Assembly: GCA_031548365.1 (NCBI GenBank)
Contig: JAVBRD010000006.1
Span: 1 to 64,000, forward strand
Direction: 5' to 3'
DNA: 64,000 bases
Source: JAVBRD01 sp031548365
GTDB taxonomy: Bacteria > Bacillota > Clostridia > Christensenellales > UBA1750
In this document: positions 26,311 through 34,979 of the stretch, one piece after another
Layout of the letters: every line of letters starts with the position of its first letter
Numbering within the stretch: position 1 is the stretch's first letter
Position numbers and translations under genes: made by a program
Notes under the pieces: generated by a model
The model's input: only the letters and a program-made list of their open reading frames with translations
The model's database searches: none
Told to the model about the DNA's origin: nothing

Positions 26311-28422
26311 ATGCCGACAAAACTGGTCATCGTCGAATCCCCCGCGAAAGCCAAAACCATTGGCAAGTTTCTGGGACGGGGCTACAAAGTGGAGGCCTCT
26401 AACGGCCATGTCCGCGATCTGCCAAAATCCCAGATCGGCGTGGATGTAGAGAACAACTTTGAACCGAAGTACATCACCATTCGCGGTCGGGGTGAGATTC
26501 TTGAGAAGATCAGGAAAGAAGCCAAGACCGCGTCGCACATCTTCCTCGCGACAGACCCTGATCGCGAAGGCGAGGCCATATCGTGGCACTTGATGCGCGT
26601 TCTCGACATCAAAAGCGACACGCCATGCCGCATCGAATTCAATGAGATCACCGGCCAGGCGATCAAGAACGCGATCAAGCATCCGCGCGTGATCAACCAG
26701 AACCTGGTCAACGCGCAGCAGGCGCGTCGCGTGCTGGATCGTCTGTTCGGCTATAAACTCAGCCCGCTGTTGTGGGCAAAAGTCAGAAAAGGGCTCTCGG
26801 CCGGGCGCGTGCAGTCAGTCGCGACGCGCATGATCTGTGACCGCGAGGACGAGATACGCGCGTTCACCCCCATTGAGTACTGGACGGTGGAGGCTGTCAT
26901 GACCGCCGCGATGGGCAAGGCATCCTTCAAGGCCAAGCTTTACGGCATCGACGGAGAGAAAGCGGAGCTTTCAAGCCAAACCAGCGTGGACGCGGCGCTC
27001 GCCAAGGTCAAAAAGGCGGGCAAGCTCACGGTCACGTCGCTTAAGACAGGCGAGAAGAAGAAAAATCCCGCCGCGCCGTTTACGACCTCCAACCTTCAGC
27101 AGGAGGCGTCGCGCAAGCTCGGGTTCACCACGCGCAAGACAATGCAGCTCGCTCAGCAGCTTTATGAGGGCGTGGACATCTCGAGCGAGGGCACGGTGGG
27201 TCTTGTGTCCTATATCCGCACAGACTCAACGCGGCTTTCAACCGAGGCACAAGACGCGGCGCGCGGCTACATCGGCGAGCACTACGATGCCGCTTACCTG
27301 CCTGAAACGGCTAATGTCTACAAGAGCCGAAAAAGCGCGCAGGACGCGCACGAAGCCATCCGGCCGACGGACGTCAACCGCACGCCCGAGTCCATCAAGG
27401 AATCGCTGGGGCGTGATCTGTACAAACTGTACCGCCTGATCTGGCTGCGTTTCATCGCCAGCCAGATGACGCCCGCCGTGTACGACACGCTCTCAGCGTC
27501 GGTCACGGGCAAGGATGTGGAGTTCCGCTTCTCCGGAATGCACAAGAAATTCCCTGGCTTCACCGCCGTCTATGAAGAAGGCGCTGACGAGCCTGAAGAT
27601 CAGGAGACGCTCTTCCCCAAAATAGACGTCGGTCAGGAGATCAAGTTGGGGGAGATCACGCCGGAACAGCACTTCACGCAGCCGCCACCCCGCTATACGG
27701 AGGCTTCGCTGGTGCGGGCGCTTGAAGAGAAGGGGATCGGCCGCCCCAGCACGTACGCGTCCACGATCACCACCATCTTGACGCGCGGCTACATTGAACG
27801 GGACGGGCGCGCGCTTGCGCCCACCGAGCTTGGTGATGTCGTCACAGACATGATGAAAGAGCACTTTACCGAGATCGTGGACATCGAGTTTACGGCCAAT
27901 CTCGAGGAAAAACTCGACGACGTGGAAGAGGACGGCGGAGATTGGCGCAGTGTGATCGCTGAGTTCTACGCGCCTTTCGAGCAGCAGCTGGAGAAGGCGT
28001 CCGAGACGATTGAGAAGGTCGAGGTTGAAGACGAGGTCTCCGACATCGTGTGCGACAAGTGCGGCGCGCTCATGGTTTACAAAAACGGTCGCTATGGGCG
28101 GTTCCTCGCGTGCCCGAGTTTCCCCGCTTGCCGCAACACCAAGCCGATTCTCGTCGGCATTGAAGCGCCCTGCCCCAAGTGCGGCGCCAAGCTTTACGAG
28201 CGCACATCGCGCAAAGGTAAAAAGTTCTTCGGGTGTGAAAAATACCCCGAGTGCGACTTTACGTCGTGGGACATGCCGGTCAAGGAAAAATGCCCGGAGT
28301 GTGGAGGCATGATGGTCTACAAGCGTGACCGCAAGGGCGGCGCGTATCACCATTGCACGAAGGAAGGCTGCGGCATGCGCTACACGCTGGAAGTGGCCGA
28401 CGAGTCGCAGGACGACGAATGA
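26311..28422 (+). CDS. topA: DNA topoisomerase I
   Basis: ATG 26311 with ACGGAGG, 703 residues. The Toprim domain is at the start (LVIVESPAKAKTIGKFLG, then FLATDPDREGEAISWH). The catalytic tyrosine is in SYIRTDSTR (about residue 305), and the AHEAIRPT motif follows. Three C-terminal four-cysteine zinc ribbons begin at CDKCGALMV, CPKCGAKLY and CPECGGMMV. It relaxes negative supercoils. The gene lies between dprA and trmFO as in Bacillus and overlaps trmFO by ATGA. Confidence 0.97.
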   Translation: MPTKLVIVESPAKAKTIGKFLGRGYKVEASNGHVRDLPKSQIGVDVENNFEPKYITIRGRGEILEKIRKEAKTASHIFLATDPDREGEAISWHLMRVLDIKSDTPCRIEFNEITGQAIKNAIKHPRVINQNLVNAQQARRVLDRLFGYKLSPLLWAKVRKGLSAGRVQSVATRMICDREDEIRAFTPIEYWTVEAVMTAAMGKASFKAKLYGIDGEKAELSSQTSVDAALAKVKKAGKLTVTSLKTGEKKKNPAAPFTTSNLQQEASRKLGFTTRKTMQLAQQLYEGVDISSEGTVGLVSYIRTDSTRLSTEAQDAARGYIGEHYDAAYLPETANVYKSRKSAQDAHEAIRPTDVNRTPESIKESLGRDLYKLYRLIWLRFIASQMTPAVYDTLSASVTGKDVEFRFSGMHKKFPGFTAVYEEGADEPEDQETLFPKIDVGQEIKLGEITPEQHFTQPPPRYTEASLVRALEEKGIGRPSTYASTITTILTRGYIERDGRALAPTELGDVVTDMMKEHFTEIVDIEFTANLEEKLDDVEEDGGDWRSVIAEFYAPFEQQLEKASETIEKVEVEDEVSDIVCDKCGALMVYKNGRYGRFLACPSFPACRNTKPILVGIEAPCPKCGAKLYERTSRKGKKFFGCEKYPECDFTSWDMPVKEKCPECGGMMVYKRDRKGGAYHHCTKEGCGMRYTLEVADESQDDE

Positions 28423-29720
28423 GGAAAGCGGCGGTCATCGGGGCGGGACTTGCAGGGTGTGAAGCCGCGTGGCAACTCGCGCGCGCGGGCATATCTGTGA
28501 CGCTCTATGAGCAAAAACCGCTCAGGCGAAGCCCCGCGCATCACATCGACGGCTTTGGCGAGCTGGTTTGCTCCAACTCGCTTAAGGCCGAACGCATCGC
28601 GAGCGCGCCTGGGCTGCTCAAGGAAGAGATGCGGCGGATGGGTTCTCTCGTCCTGCGTGCCGCGGACATCTGCCGCGTGCCCGCGGGCGGCGCGCTCGCC
28701 GTGGACCGGGACAAGTTTTCCGCGGTGTTGTCGAATGCCATGCGGGGCCACCCGCTCATCCAGGTGCGCGCGGAGGTCGTCTCTCGCGTACCCGACGGGC
28801 CTGTCGTCGTCGCAACAGGCCCGCTGACGGATGGTGCGCTCGCGGAGGATATCGCGCGCATCACGGGTGAACCGCTGTTTTTTTACGACGCAGCCGCGCC
28901 CATTGTGTCCGCCGATACGATCGACATGAGCATCGCTTTCCGCGCGGCGCGCTGGGGGAAGGGCGAGGACGACTACGTCAACTGTCCGATGACCCGCGAG
29001 CAATACACGGCCTTTCATCAAGTGCTCCTGACCGCCGAAAAGGCAGAGGTGCACGCGTTTGAGGATGTCAGGGTGTTTGAAGCGTGCCTGCCGGTGGAGG
29101 AACTGGCCGCGCGCGGTGAGGATACGCTGCGCTACGGCCCGCTTAAGCCCGTCGGCATACGCCATCCCGTGACGGGGGAACGGTTCTACGCCGTGGTTCA
29201 ACTCCGCGCCGAGGACGCCGAAGGCACCAACATGAACCTCGTGGGGTTTCAAACGCGGCTCAGGTTTGGGGAGCAAAAGCGGGTGTTCTCCATGATTCCC
29301 GGGCTTTTAGGCGCGGAGTTTCTGCGGTACGGCGTGATGCACCGCAACACCTACATGCGCTCGCCAGGATTGCTTACGCGGCAGTTTGAGATGAAGTCGC
29401 TGCCTGGCGTCTTCTTCGCGGGACAGATGACGGGTGTCGAAGGCTACATCGAGTCGGCGGCGAGCGGGCTTGTGGCGGGACTGGCGCTCGCGCGGGCGCT
29501 GCTTGGGAAACCGCTTCCGCCGCTCCCGAGGGTGACGATGATGGGTGCGCTCGGCGCGTACGTGTGCGAGACGAGCGGCGATTTTCAGCCCACGCACGCG
29601 ACGATGGGGCTTCTGCCGAGTATCGCGGGCGTGCGCAGCGGCAAAAAACTGCGTTACGAGGAATACGCAAAGCGCGCGCTCGACGCGCTGAATGAATATT
29701 TAACGCGCGAAAACGCGTAA
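28419..29720 (+). CDS. trmFO: Folate-dependent tRNA (uracil-54-C5)-methyltransferase TrmFO
   Basis: ATG 28419 overlaps the topA stop and gives 433 residues; the frame is open upstream only inside topA. The FAD-binding motif AAVIGAGLAGCEAAWQLA is at the N-terminus, followed by HHIDGFGELVCSNSLKAE and, later, GQMTGVEGYIESAASG and LLPSIAGVRSGKK. TrmFO makes ribothymidine-54 in the tRNA T-loop using methylenetetrahydrofolate and FADH2. Bacillus has xerC/codV after this gene; here hslV follows directly. Confidence 0.96.
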   Translation: MRKAAVIGAGLAGCEAAWQLARAGISVTLYEQKPLRRSPAHHIDGFGELVCSNSLKAERIASAPGLLKEEMRRMGSLVLRAADICRVPAGGALAVDRDKFSAVLSNAMRGHPLIQVRAEVVSRVPDGPVVVATGPLTDGALAEDIARITGEPLFFYDAAAPIVSADTIDMSIAFRAARWGKGEDDYVNCPMTREQYTAFHQVLLTAEKAEVHAFEDVRVFEACLPVEELAARGEDTLRYGPLKPVGIRHPVTGERFYAVVQLRAEDAEGTNMNLVGFQTRLRFGEQKRVFSMIPGLLGAEFLRYGVMHRNTYMRSPGLLTRQFEMKSLPGVFFAGQMTGVEGYIESAASGLVAGLALARALLGKPLPPLPRVTMMGALGAYVCETSGDFQPTHATMGLLPSIAGVRSGKKLRYEEYAKRALDALNEYLTRENA

Positions 29721-29733
29721 GCGGGGTGCTTTC

Positions 29734-30273
29734 ATGTTTCAAGGAACGACGATTGTCGCCGTCAAGCGCGGCGGGTGCTGCGCCATCGCCGGAGACGGAC
29801 AGGTCACGATGTCACAGAATACCATTTTCAAGCAAAAGGCCGTCAAGGTGCGCAGGCTTTACCAGGGGCGCGTAGCCATTGGCTTCGCGGGTTCGGTCGC
29901 GGACGCGATGTCGCTTTCGGAAATGTTCGAACAGAAACTCGAGCAATACTCGGGGAATCTGGCGCGAGCGGCGGTGGAGCTCGCGCAGCAGTGGCGGGGC
30001 GACAAAATCCTGCGCCGCCTGGAAGCCATGATGATCGCCACGGATGGGCGCGAGCTGCTCATCATCAGCGGCACGGGCGAGGTGATCGACCCGGACGACG
30101 GCATTGCGGCCATCGGTTCAGGTGGCAATTACGCGCTTTCCGCCGCTCGCGCGCTTGCGCAGAACACGGACATGCCCGCGCGTGACATCGTGCAAAAGGC
30201 GATGCACGTGGCTGCATCCATTTGTGTGTTCACCAATGAAAACCTGACCGTTGAAGAGTTGGGGGAGGTGTAG
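29734..30273 (+). CDS. hslV: ATP-dependent protease subunit HslV (ClpQ)
   Basis: 179 residues starting at ATG 29734. The sequence MFQGTTIVAVKR suggests that a four-residue propeptide is removed to expose the N-terminal catalytic Thr5. The conserved AIAGDGQVT, GFAGSVADA and IGSGGNYALSAARAL follow. HslV forms the double-hexamer peptidase core capped by HslU. The stop TAG (30271-30273) is one base before the hslU start, with the hslU ribosome site inside hslV. Confidence 0.96.
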   Translation: MFQGTTIVAVKRGGCCAIAGDGQVTMSQNTIFKQKAVKVRRLYQGRVAIGFAGSVADAMSLSEMFEQKLEQYSGNLARAAVELAQQWRGDKILRRLEAMMIATDGRELLIISGTGEVIDPDDGIAAIGSGGNYALSAARALAQNTDMPARDIVQKAMHVAASICVFTNENLTVEELGEV

Positions 30274-30274
30274 C

Positions 30275-31645
30275 ATGACCGTTCAAGAAATTTCGCCCAG
30301 GCAGATTGTGGAAGCGCTGGACAAGTACATCATCGGGCAAACCGACGCCAAGCGCGCCGTGGCCGTGGCGCTCCGCAACCGCTGGAGGCGCTCCCGCCTT
30401 CCCGCCGAGATCCGCGATGAGATATCGCCGCACAACATCCTCATGGTCGGACCGACAGGCGTTGGCAAAACCGAGATCGCGCGCCGTCTCGCCAAGCTGG
30501 TCAACGCGCCGTTTATCAAGGTGGAGGCAACCAAGTTCACCGAGGTCGGCTATGTCGGCCGAGACGTGGACTCCATCGTCCGCGACCTGATTGAGGTCGC
30601 CATCCGCCTTGTGCGCACACGTATGCGGGAGGGCGTCAACGTGGAGGCGGCCCGCGCCGCACGCGCCCGCGTGCTTGATATTCTTGTGCGCGACAGCAAA
30701 CACCGGCAGCCAAACGCGCTTGAGCAGCTGCTGGGCGTCGCGCCAAAACAGCCCGAAATGTCGGATGAGGAAAAGCAGCGCTATACATTCCGCCGCACCG
30801 AGCTTGAGGAACAGCTTGCCTCCGGCGAACTCGATCAGCGCGTTATTGAGATCGAGGTGGAGGAGAGCGCGCCGTCGCAGCAGCTTCCCGGCACCGATGT
30901 CAGCATTCAGGACATGCTGGGGCCGCTTATGCCCAAGAAGAAAAAAACACGTAAGGTGACGGTCGCAGAGGCGTGCCGCCTGCTTGAGACCGAGGAGTGT
31001 GAAAAGCTGATCGATAACGAGGCCGCGACAACCGAGGCTATAGAGCTTGCGGAGCAGAGCGGTATTGTGTTTATTGACGAAATAGATAAAATCACCGCGA
31101 AGGGACAGGGGAGCGGCCCTGACGTTTCCCGCGAGGGCGTGCAGCGCGACATCCTGCCCATCGTGGAGGGCGCGACCGTGATGACCAAGTACGGCCCGGT
31201 CAAGACCGATCACATGCTTTTTATAGCGGCGGGCGCGTTCCACATCGCGCAGGTCAGCGACCTCATCCCCGAGCTCCAGGGACGTTTTCCCGTGCGCGTC
31301 AACCTCCTGCCCCTGACCGCCGCCGACTTCAAAGCCATCCTGAGCCAGACCGAGTGTGCGATCACGCGGCAATCGCAGGCGCTCCTCGCCGTGGACGGCG
31401 TCGCGCTTGAGTTCACCGACGACGCGCTTGAGGAAATTGCCGCGATCGCTTATTCTGTCAATGAAACGCTGGAAAACATTGGCGCGCGCCGCCTGCACGC
31501 GCTCATGGAAACCCTGCTCGAGGACGTCTCCTTCAATGCGTGCGGAGATCCGGCCGATGTCAAGCTCGTTATTGACGCCGCGTATGTCAAAATTCGCCTC
31601 GCCGGCAAGGTGAAGGAAAAGGATTACCGCAGGCAGATCATCTAG
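30275..31645 (+). CDS. hslU: HslU ATPase subunit of the HslUV protease (ClpY)
   Basis: ATG 30275 with GGGGGAGG, 456 residues. It has SPRQIVEALDKYIIGQ at the start, Walker A GPTGVGKTEIARR, the pore motif in KFTEVGYVGRDVDS, an I-domain at about 110-240, Walker B in IVFIDEIDKI and sensor regions in the C-terminal ARRLHALMETLLED. It unfolds substrates and feeds them to HslV. No codY follows, unlike Bacillus; the operon ends at the terminator at 31701. Confidence 0.97.
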   Translation: MTVQEISPRQIVEALDKYIIGQTDAKRAVAVALRNRWRRSRLPAEIRDEISPHNILMVGPTGVGKTEIARRLAKLVNAPFIKVEATKFTEVGYVGRDVDSIVRDLIEVAIRLVRTRMREGVNVEAARAARARVLDILVRDSKHRQPNALEQLLGVAPKQPEMSDEEKQRYTFRRTELEEQLASGELDQRVIEIEVEESAPSQQLPGTDVSIQDMLGPLMPKKKKTRKVTVAEACRLLETEECEKLIDNEAATTEAIELAEQSGIVFIDEIDKITAKGQGSGPDVSREGVQRDILPIVEGATVMTKYGPVKTDHMLFIAAGAFHIAQVSDLIPELQGRFPVRVNLLPLTAADFKAILSQTECAITRQSQALLAVDGVALEFTDDALEEIAAIAYSVNETLENIGARRLHALMETLLEDVSFNACGDPADVKLVIDAAYVKIRLAGKVKEKDYRRQII

Positions 31646-31700
31646 GTCGAGGTCGGCTCTATCTTCGGTTAAAGTATCTATCATGGCAGAAAACAGGTGA

Positions 31701-31736
31701 CCCCGGCTCCCGACATGAATCGGGGACCGGGGTTTT
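31701..31736 (+). terminator. Intrinsic terminator of the hslVU operon
   Basis: CCCCGG (31701-31706) pairs with CCGGGG, with an inner CCCGA/TCGGG helix and loop CATGAA, then TTTT. One C/A mismatch interrupts the stem. It lies between hslU and the convergent murC. Confidence 0.8.
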
Positions 31737-31827
31737 CTGTGTGGCGGACACTGGCGCGGCGCGCTGACAGGCAGTGTACGTGGGTCTCAAATTTTATCGC
31801 GGGAGTGCGCAGAACAGAACACTCAGG

Positions 31828-33207
31828 CTACTCCGCGAGCATGTCGTTGAGCAGGTTGATGTTGCCGCAGCCCACGGTGAGCACAAGATCACCGGGGTGC
31901 CAGTGGTTGAACAGGTACTCACGGACGTCGTTGAACGTGGGGCAATACGTAGTTTTCAGACCATGCTTGGCCATGGCCGCGACCAGTTGCATGGCGTGAA
32001 CATCGCCGGGATCGACCTCGCGCGCTGCGTAAATGTCGGTGACGATGACCTCGTCCGCGCCTTCGAAGGAGGGCGCGAAATCGTTGAAGAGAATCTTCGT
32101 GCGCGAGTATGTGTGGGGCTGGAAAACCACCCACAGCTTCTTATGCTCGATACGCGCGGCGAGGGGAACGACGGTCTTGAACTCGTTGGGGTGGTGGCCG
32201 TAGTCGTGGTAAAGCTTGACGCCTGAGACCACACCGGTCATCTCGAAGCGGCGGTGCGTCCCTGAGTACGCCTCGAGCGCCGACTTGATCGCGGACGATT
32301 CAAGGCCGGAGATGAGCGCGCATGCTACCGCCGCGAGCGCGTTGAGGGCGTTGTGCTCCCCGAGTGCGCGAAGCGCAAGCGACATGACGGGCTTCCCCTT
32401 GTAAGCGACATCAAATGAGGGGTGTCCGAGCGCGTCCAGCGAAAGGTTTGAACCGGCGACATCGGCCGCGGGGTCAAAGCCGTAGGAGACCGCGGGACAG
32501 GCACACTTGTCCATGAGTTTTTTCACGCGCGGATCGGTCAGGCATCCGACCATCGCGCCGCCCTCGCGCACGCGCCCGACAAATGTGGCGAACGCTGTCT
32601 CGATGTTTTCGATGGTTTTATAGTAGTCGAGGTGGTCGGCGTCGATGTTGAGCACGACCGCGATGTGAGGTCTGAGCGTAAGAAATGAACCCGCGAACTC
32701 ACACGCCTCGGTAATGAAGTCCTCCCCGTCACCAGTTCTCACGCTCCCGCCCATGGCGGGCAGCTCGCCTCCGATGTGCACGTTCGGATCTTTGCCCGCG
32801 CCGATGAACACGGATGCGAGCATGGCGGTCACGGTCGTCTTTCCGTGCGCGCCGGATATGGCGATGGTTTTGCCAAAATCGGATGAGAGCTGACCGAGAA
32901 GCTCGGAACGCTCCATTTCTGGAATGCCGCGCAGACGCGCCTCGCGGCGCTCAGGGTTGTCGGTAGGTATGGCGGCGGTGTAGATGAGCAACTCGGCGTC
33001 GGCCACGGTTGACGCGTCATGACCGATCACGACCGGGATACCCATCGCTTTGAGCTTGTCGGTTGACTTTGATGCGGTTCTATCGCACCCGCGTACAATA
33101 ATTCCACGCGTTTTGAGAATCTCGGCAAGGCCGCTCATGGAGGAGCCGCCGATGCCCACCATCAGCACAGGGCGCCCCGCGTAATCGCCTATTTTTGTAT
33201 TCTGCAT
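31828..33207 (-). CDS. murC: UDP-N-acetylmuramate--L-alanine ligase
   Basis: The 459-residue ligase has the three Mur domains: Rossmann start VLMVGIGGSSMSGLAEIL, ATP-binding ISGAHGKTTVTAML, the metal/substrate motif LNIDADHLDYYKTIE, ALGEHNALNALAA and the C-terminal YHDYGHHPNEFK with FQPHTYSRTK. It adds L-alanine to UDP-MurNAc in the cytoplasm. Tandem ATGs at 33210 and 33207 follow AAGGAGC; the second has better spacing. The frame is open to 33264 without a site. It is transcribed alone from a good promoter at 33235-33264. Confidence 0.95.
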   Translation of the reverse strand: MQNTKIGDYAGRPVLMVGIGGSSMSGLAEILKTRGIIVRGCDRTASKSTDKLKAMGIPVVIGHDASTVADAELLIYTAAIPTDNPERREARLRGIPEMERSELLGQLSSDFGKTIAISGAHGKTTVTAMLASVFIGAGKDPNVHIGGELPAMGGSVRTGDGEDFITEACEFAGSFLTLRPHIAVVLNIDADHLDYYKTIENIETAFATFVGRVREGGAMVGCLTDPRVKKLMDKCACPAVSYGFDPAADVAGSNLSLDALGHPSFDVAYKGKPVMSLALRALGEHNALNALAAVACALISGLESSAIKSALEAYSGTHRRFEMTGVVSGVKLYHDYGHHPNEFKTVVPLAARIEHKKLWVVFQPHTYSRTKILFNDFAPSFEGADEVIVTDIYAAREVDPGDVHAMQLVAAMAKHGLKTTYCPTFNDVREYLFNHWHPGDLVLTVGCGNINLLNDMLAE

Positions 33208-33234
33208 CATAAAGCTCCTTGTGAGTGATGCCTT

Positions 33235-33264
33235 ATTATACGCCTGAGTTCGCCCGCTTAGCAA
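33235..33264 (-). promoter_or_regulatory. Sigma-A promoter of murC
   Basis: On the minus strand TTGCTA (33264-33259) and a perfect TATAAT (33240-33235) are 18 bases apart, about 25 bases before the murC start. Confidence 0.65.
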
Positions 33265-33382
33265 CGGCTATGAAGATTGTGACAGCGCCCGGCGTGTACG
33301 AGCGCTTACATCGGCTCAGAAATTCTTTGGAGTAACATGCGCTGACAGTCAGGAGGTATACTCCGAAGCGCGTTATTAAAGG

Positions 33383-33411
33383 TTGCCCAATGGTGTTGTT
33401 TCGTGTACAAT
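33383..33411 (+). promoter_or_regulatory. Candidate sigma-A promoter of the ABC export operon
   Basis: TTGCCC at 33383-33388 and TACAAT at 33406-33411 are 17 bases apart, about 30 bases before the adaptor gene start. Confidence 0.6.
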
Positions 33412-33443
33412 AACTTGGTGAGTAAAAACCGGAGGAAATGCCG

Positions 33444-34967
33444 ATGCTTTCTCGCCTGAAAAGAACATGCGGATTCGCCGCCGCAGTTGCGGCTAGTTTG
33501 GCGGTGACAGGTTGCACATACCTGTTCCCCGTTGAAGAGGAGATGCTCGCTCCACCGTTGATCGAACCGCAAAAAATCGAGTTCAAGACCGTTCCGGTCA
33601 CGGTCGGGGATATCGTCAACAAGCTGCAGGTGAGCGCGTCATTTACGCCCACAGTGTATAACGATGTCGTTTTTCCCTACTCGGGGAGGCTTTTGGCATT
33701 GTACGTCAAGGAGGGGCTCGATGTCAAAGAAGGCGACCTGCTCGCCGAGTTTGACACGGAATCCATCGACAACAGCCTGCGCGATCAGCGTTATGTTGTT
33801 GAAAAGGCCAAGCTCAACTACGAGCAGAAGAAGAGCGGCCAGTCTGACAGCAACTATATCTACGCGTCCGCGGACGGCGTCGTGACCGAGGTGCATGCGC
33901 AGGCGGGCCGTGATGCTGCGGCGCTCGTCAAAGCGTACGGCGGGCTGTGCGCGATCTTGCCGGAGTACCGGCTGCGTGGCCAGGTAGAGCATGTTTCCAC
34001 CAAGCTCAACGTCGGCCAGGTGCTCGAGATTCGCTACGATGGTGCCACGCATGTGGGTAACGTGACATCCGTGACTGGTGGTGCGCCCGCCCCGGAAGAC
34101 AAGAAGACACCGTACTTTTGGAATGGCACGATCGGATTCGAGCTTGAAACACAGCAGGTGCCGGACGGCGCGCGCGTTGAAATCACGGGTTATAAACAGA
34201 ACGCCGAGAACCCGGCGTACTACGAAGTAATCAGCGTCGGTCAGGCTGACGTCGAACTGGTCGGGCTTACATTCGTGTCGGGATCGGGCGTTATCGAAGA
34301 GGTCTTGGTCAGTCCTGGACAAACGGTGAAAAAGGGCGATCCGCTGTTCACCACGCGTCTTGATAAGCTGGCGATTGAGACTGCGCGCATCGACTACGAG
34401 GCGGCAAAAGCCAAGCTCGCGGACCTGCAGCTCCAGTTTGACCGCGCCCGTGTGCTCGCGCCCATCACGGGACGCGTCGCATGGATCAGCACGCTCAACA
34501 TCAACGACTGGATCAACTCTTTTACCGACCTATGCCGAATCGCCGACCCCGCGTCCATCATGCTGGAATACAAAGGCGACAAAGCGTCGCAGTTCGTCAT
34601 CGGCTCCGCGGTGACCGTCACCTTTAAGGCCAAAGAGTACGTTGCCGAGGTCACAGCCAACCCGTCCAGCATCCCGCGCGATAAAAATGGAGCGCAGGTC
34701 AACGCGGCGCGCTTTGTCGTCAAGGACTTTGATATGAACACCGTCGCGTACGGAGAGAGCGCCTCCATCGTGAGCATCCTTGAAGAAAAAAAGAACACCA
34801 TCGTCCTGCCCAAGAACTATGTGCAGTCGTTCTACGGGCGCAAGTATATCAACGTCCTTGTCGACGGCGCAAAAGTGGAAAAGGATGTCAGGATTGGCAT
34901 CGAGACAGCGACGCAGGTGGAAATTCTCGAGGGCATCACTATAAATGACCTCGTGATCATCCAGTAA
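33444..34967 (+). CDS. HlyD/MacA-type adaptor lipoprotein with two lipoyl domains
   Basis: GGAGG at 33431-33435 favours ATG 33444 over the ATG at 33438 (spacing 8 versus 2). The 507-residue protein has a lipoprotein signal with lipobox LAVTGC, so it is anchored at the outer face of the membrane. Two biotinyl/lipoyl half-motifs occur: SGRLLALYVKEGLDVKEGD near residue 80 and SGVIEEVLVSPGQTVKKGD near residue 280. Each is followed by a short helical hairpin, suggesting an internal duplication. MacA-like adaptors link an FtsX/MacB-type permease to substrate export. It is the first gene of the operon, 12 bases before the permease. Confidence 0.8.
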   Translation: MLSRLKRTCGFAAAVAASLAVTGCTYLFPVEEEMLAPPLIEPQKIEFKTVPVTVGDIVNKLQVSASFTPTVYNDVVFPYSGRLLALYVKEGLDVKEGDLLAEFDTESIDNSLRDQRYVVEKAKLNYEQKKSGQSDSNYIYASADGVVTEVHAQAGRDAAALVKAYGGLCAILPEYRLRGQVEHVSTKLNVGQVLEIRYDGATHVGNVTSVTGGAPAPEDKKTPYFWNGTIGFELETQQVPDGARVEITGYKQNAENPAYYEVISVGQADVELVGLTFVSGSGVIEEVLVSPGQTVKKGDPLFTTRLDKLAIETARIDYEAAKAKLADLQLQFDRARVLAPITGRVAWISTLNINDWINSFTDLCRIADPASIMLEYKGDKASQFVIGSAVTVTFKAKEYVAEVTANPSSIPRDKNGAQVNAARFVVKDFDMNTVAYGESASIVSILEEKKNTIVLPKNYVQSFYGRKYINVLVDGAKVEKDVRIGIETATQVEILEGITINDLVIIQ

Positions 34968-34979
34968 GGCGGCATAGCG

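Noticed and set aside
28380..29276. 298-residue minus-strand frame opposite trmFO
   Set aside because: Composition is that of a complement frame of high-GC coding DNA; trmFO is certain.
30230..31684. 484-residue open frame on the minus strand across hslU
   Set aside because: Antisense shadow of hslU in high-GC DNA; no ribosome site, and hslU on the plus strand is certain.
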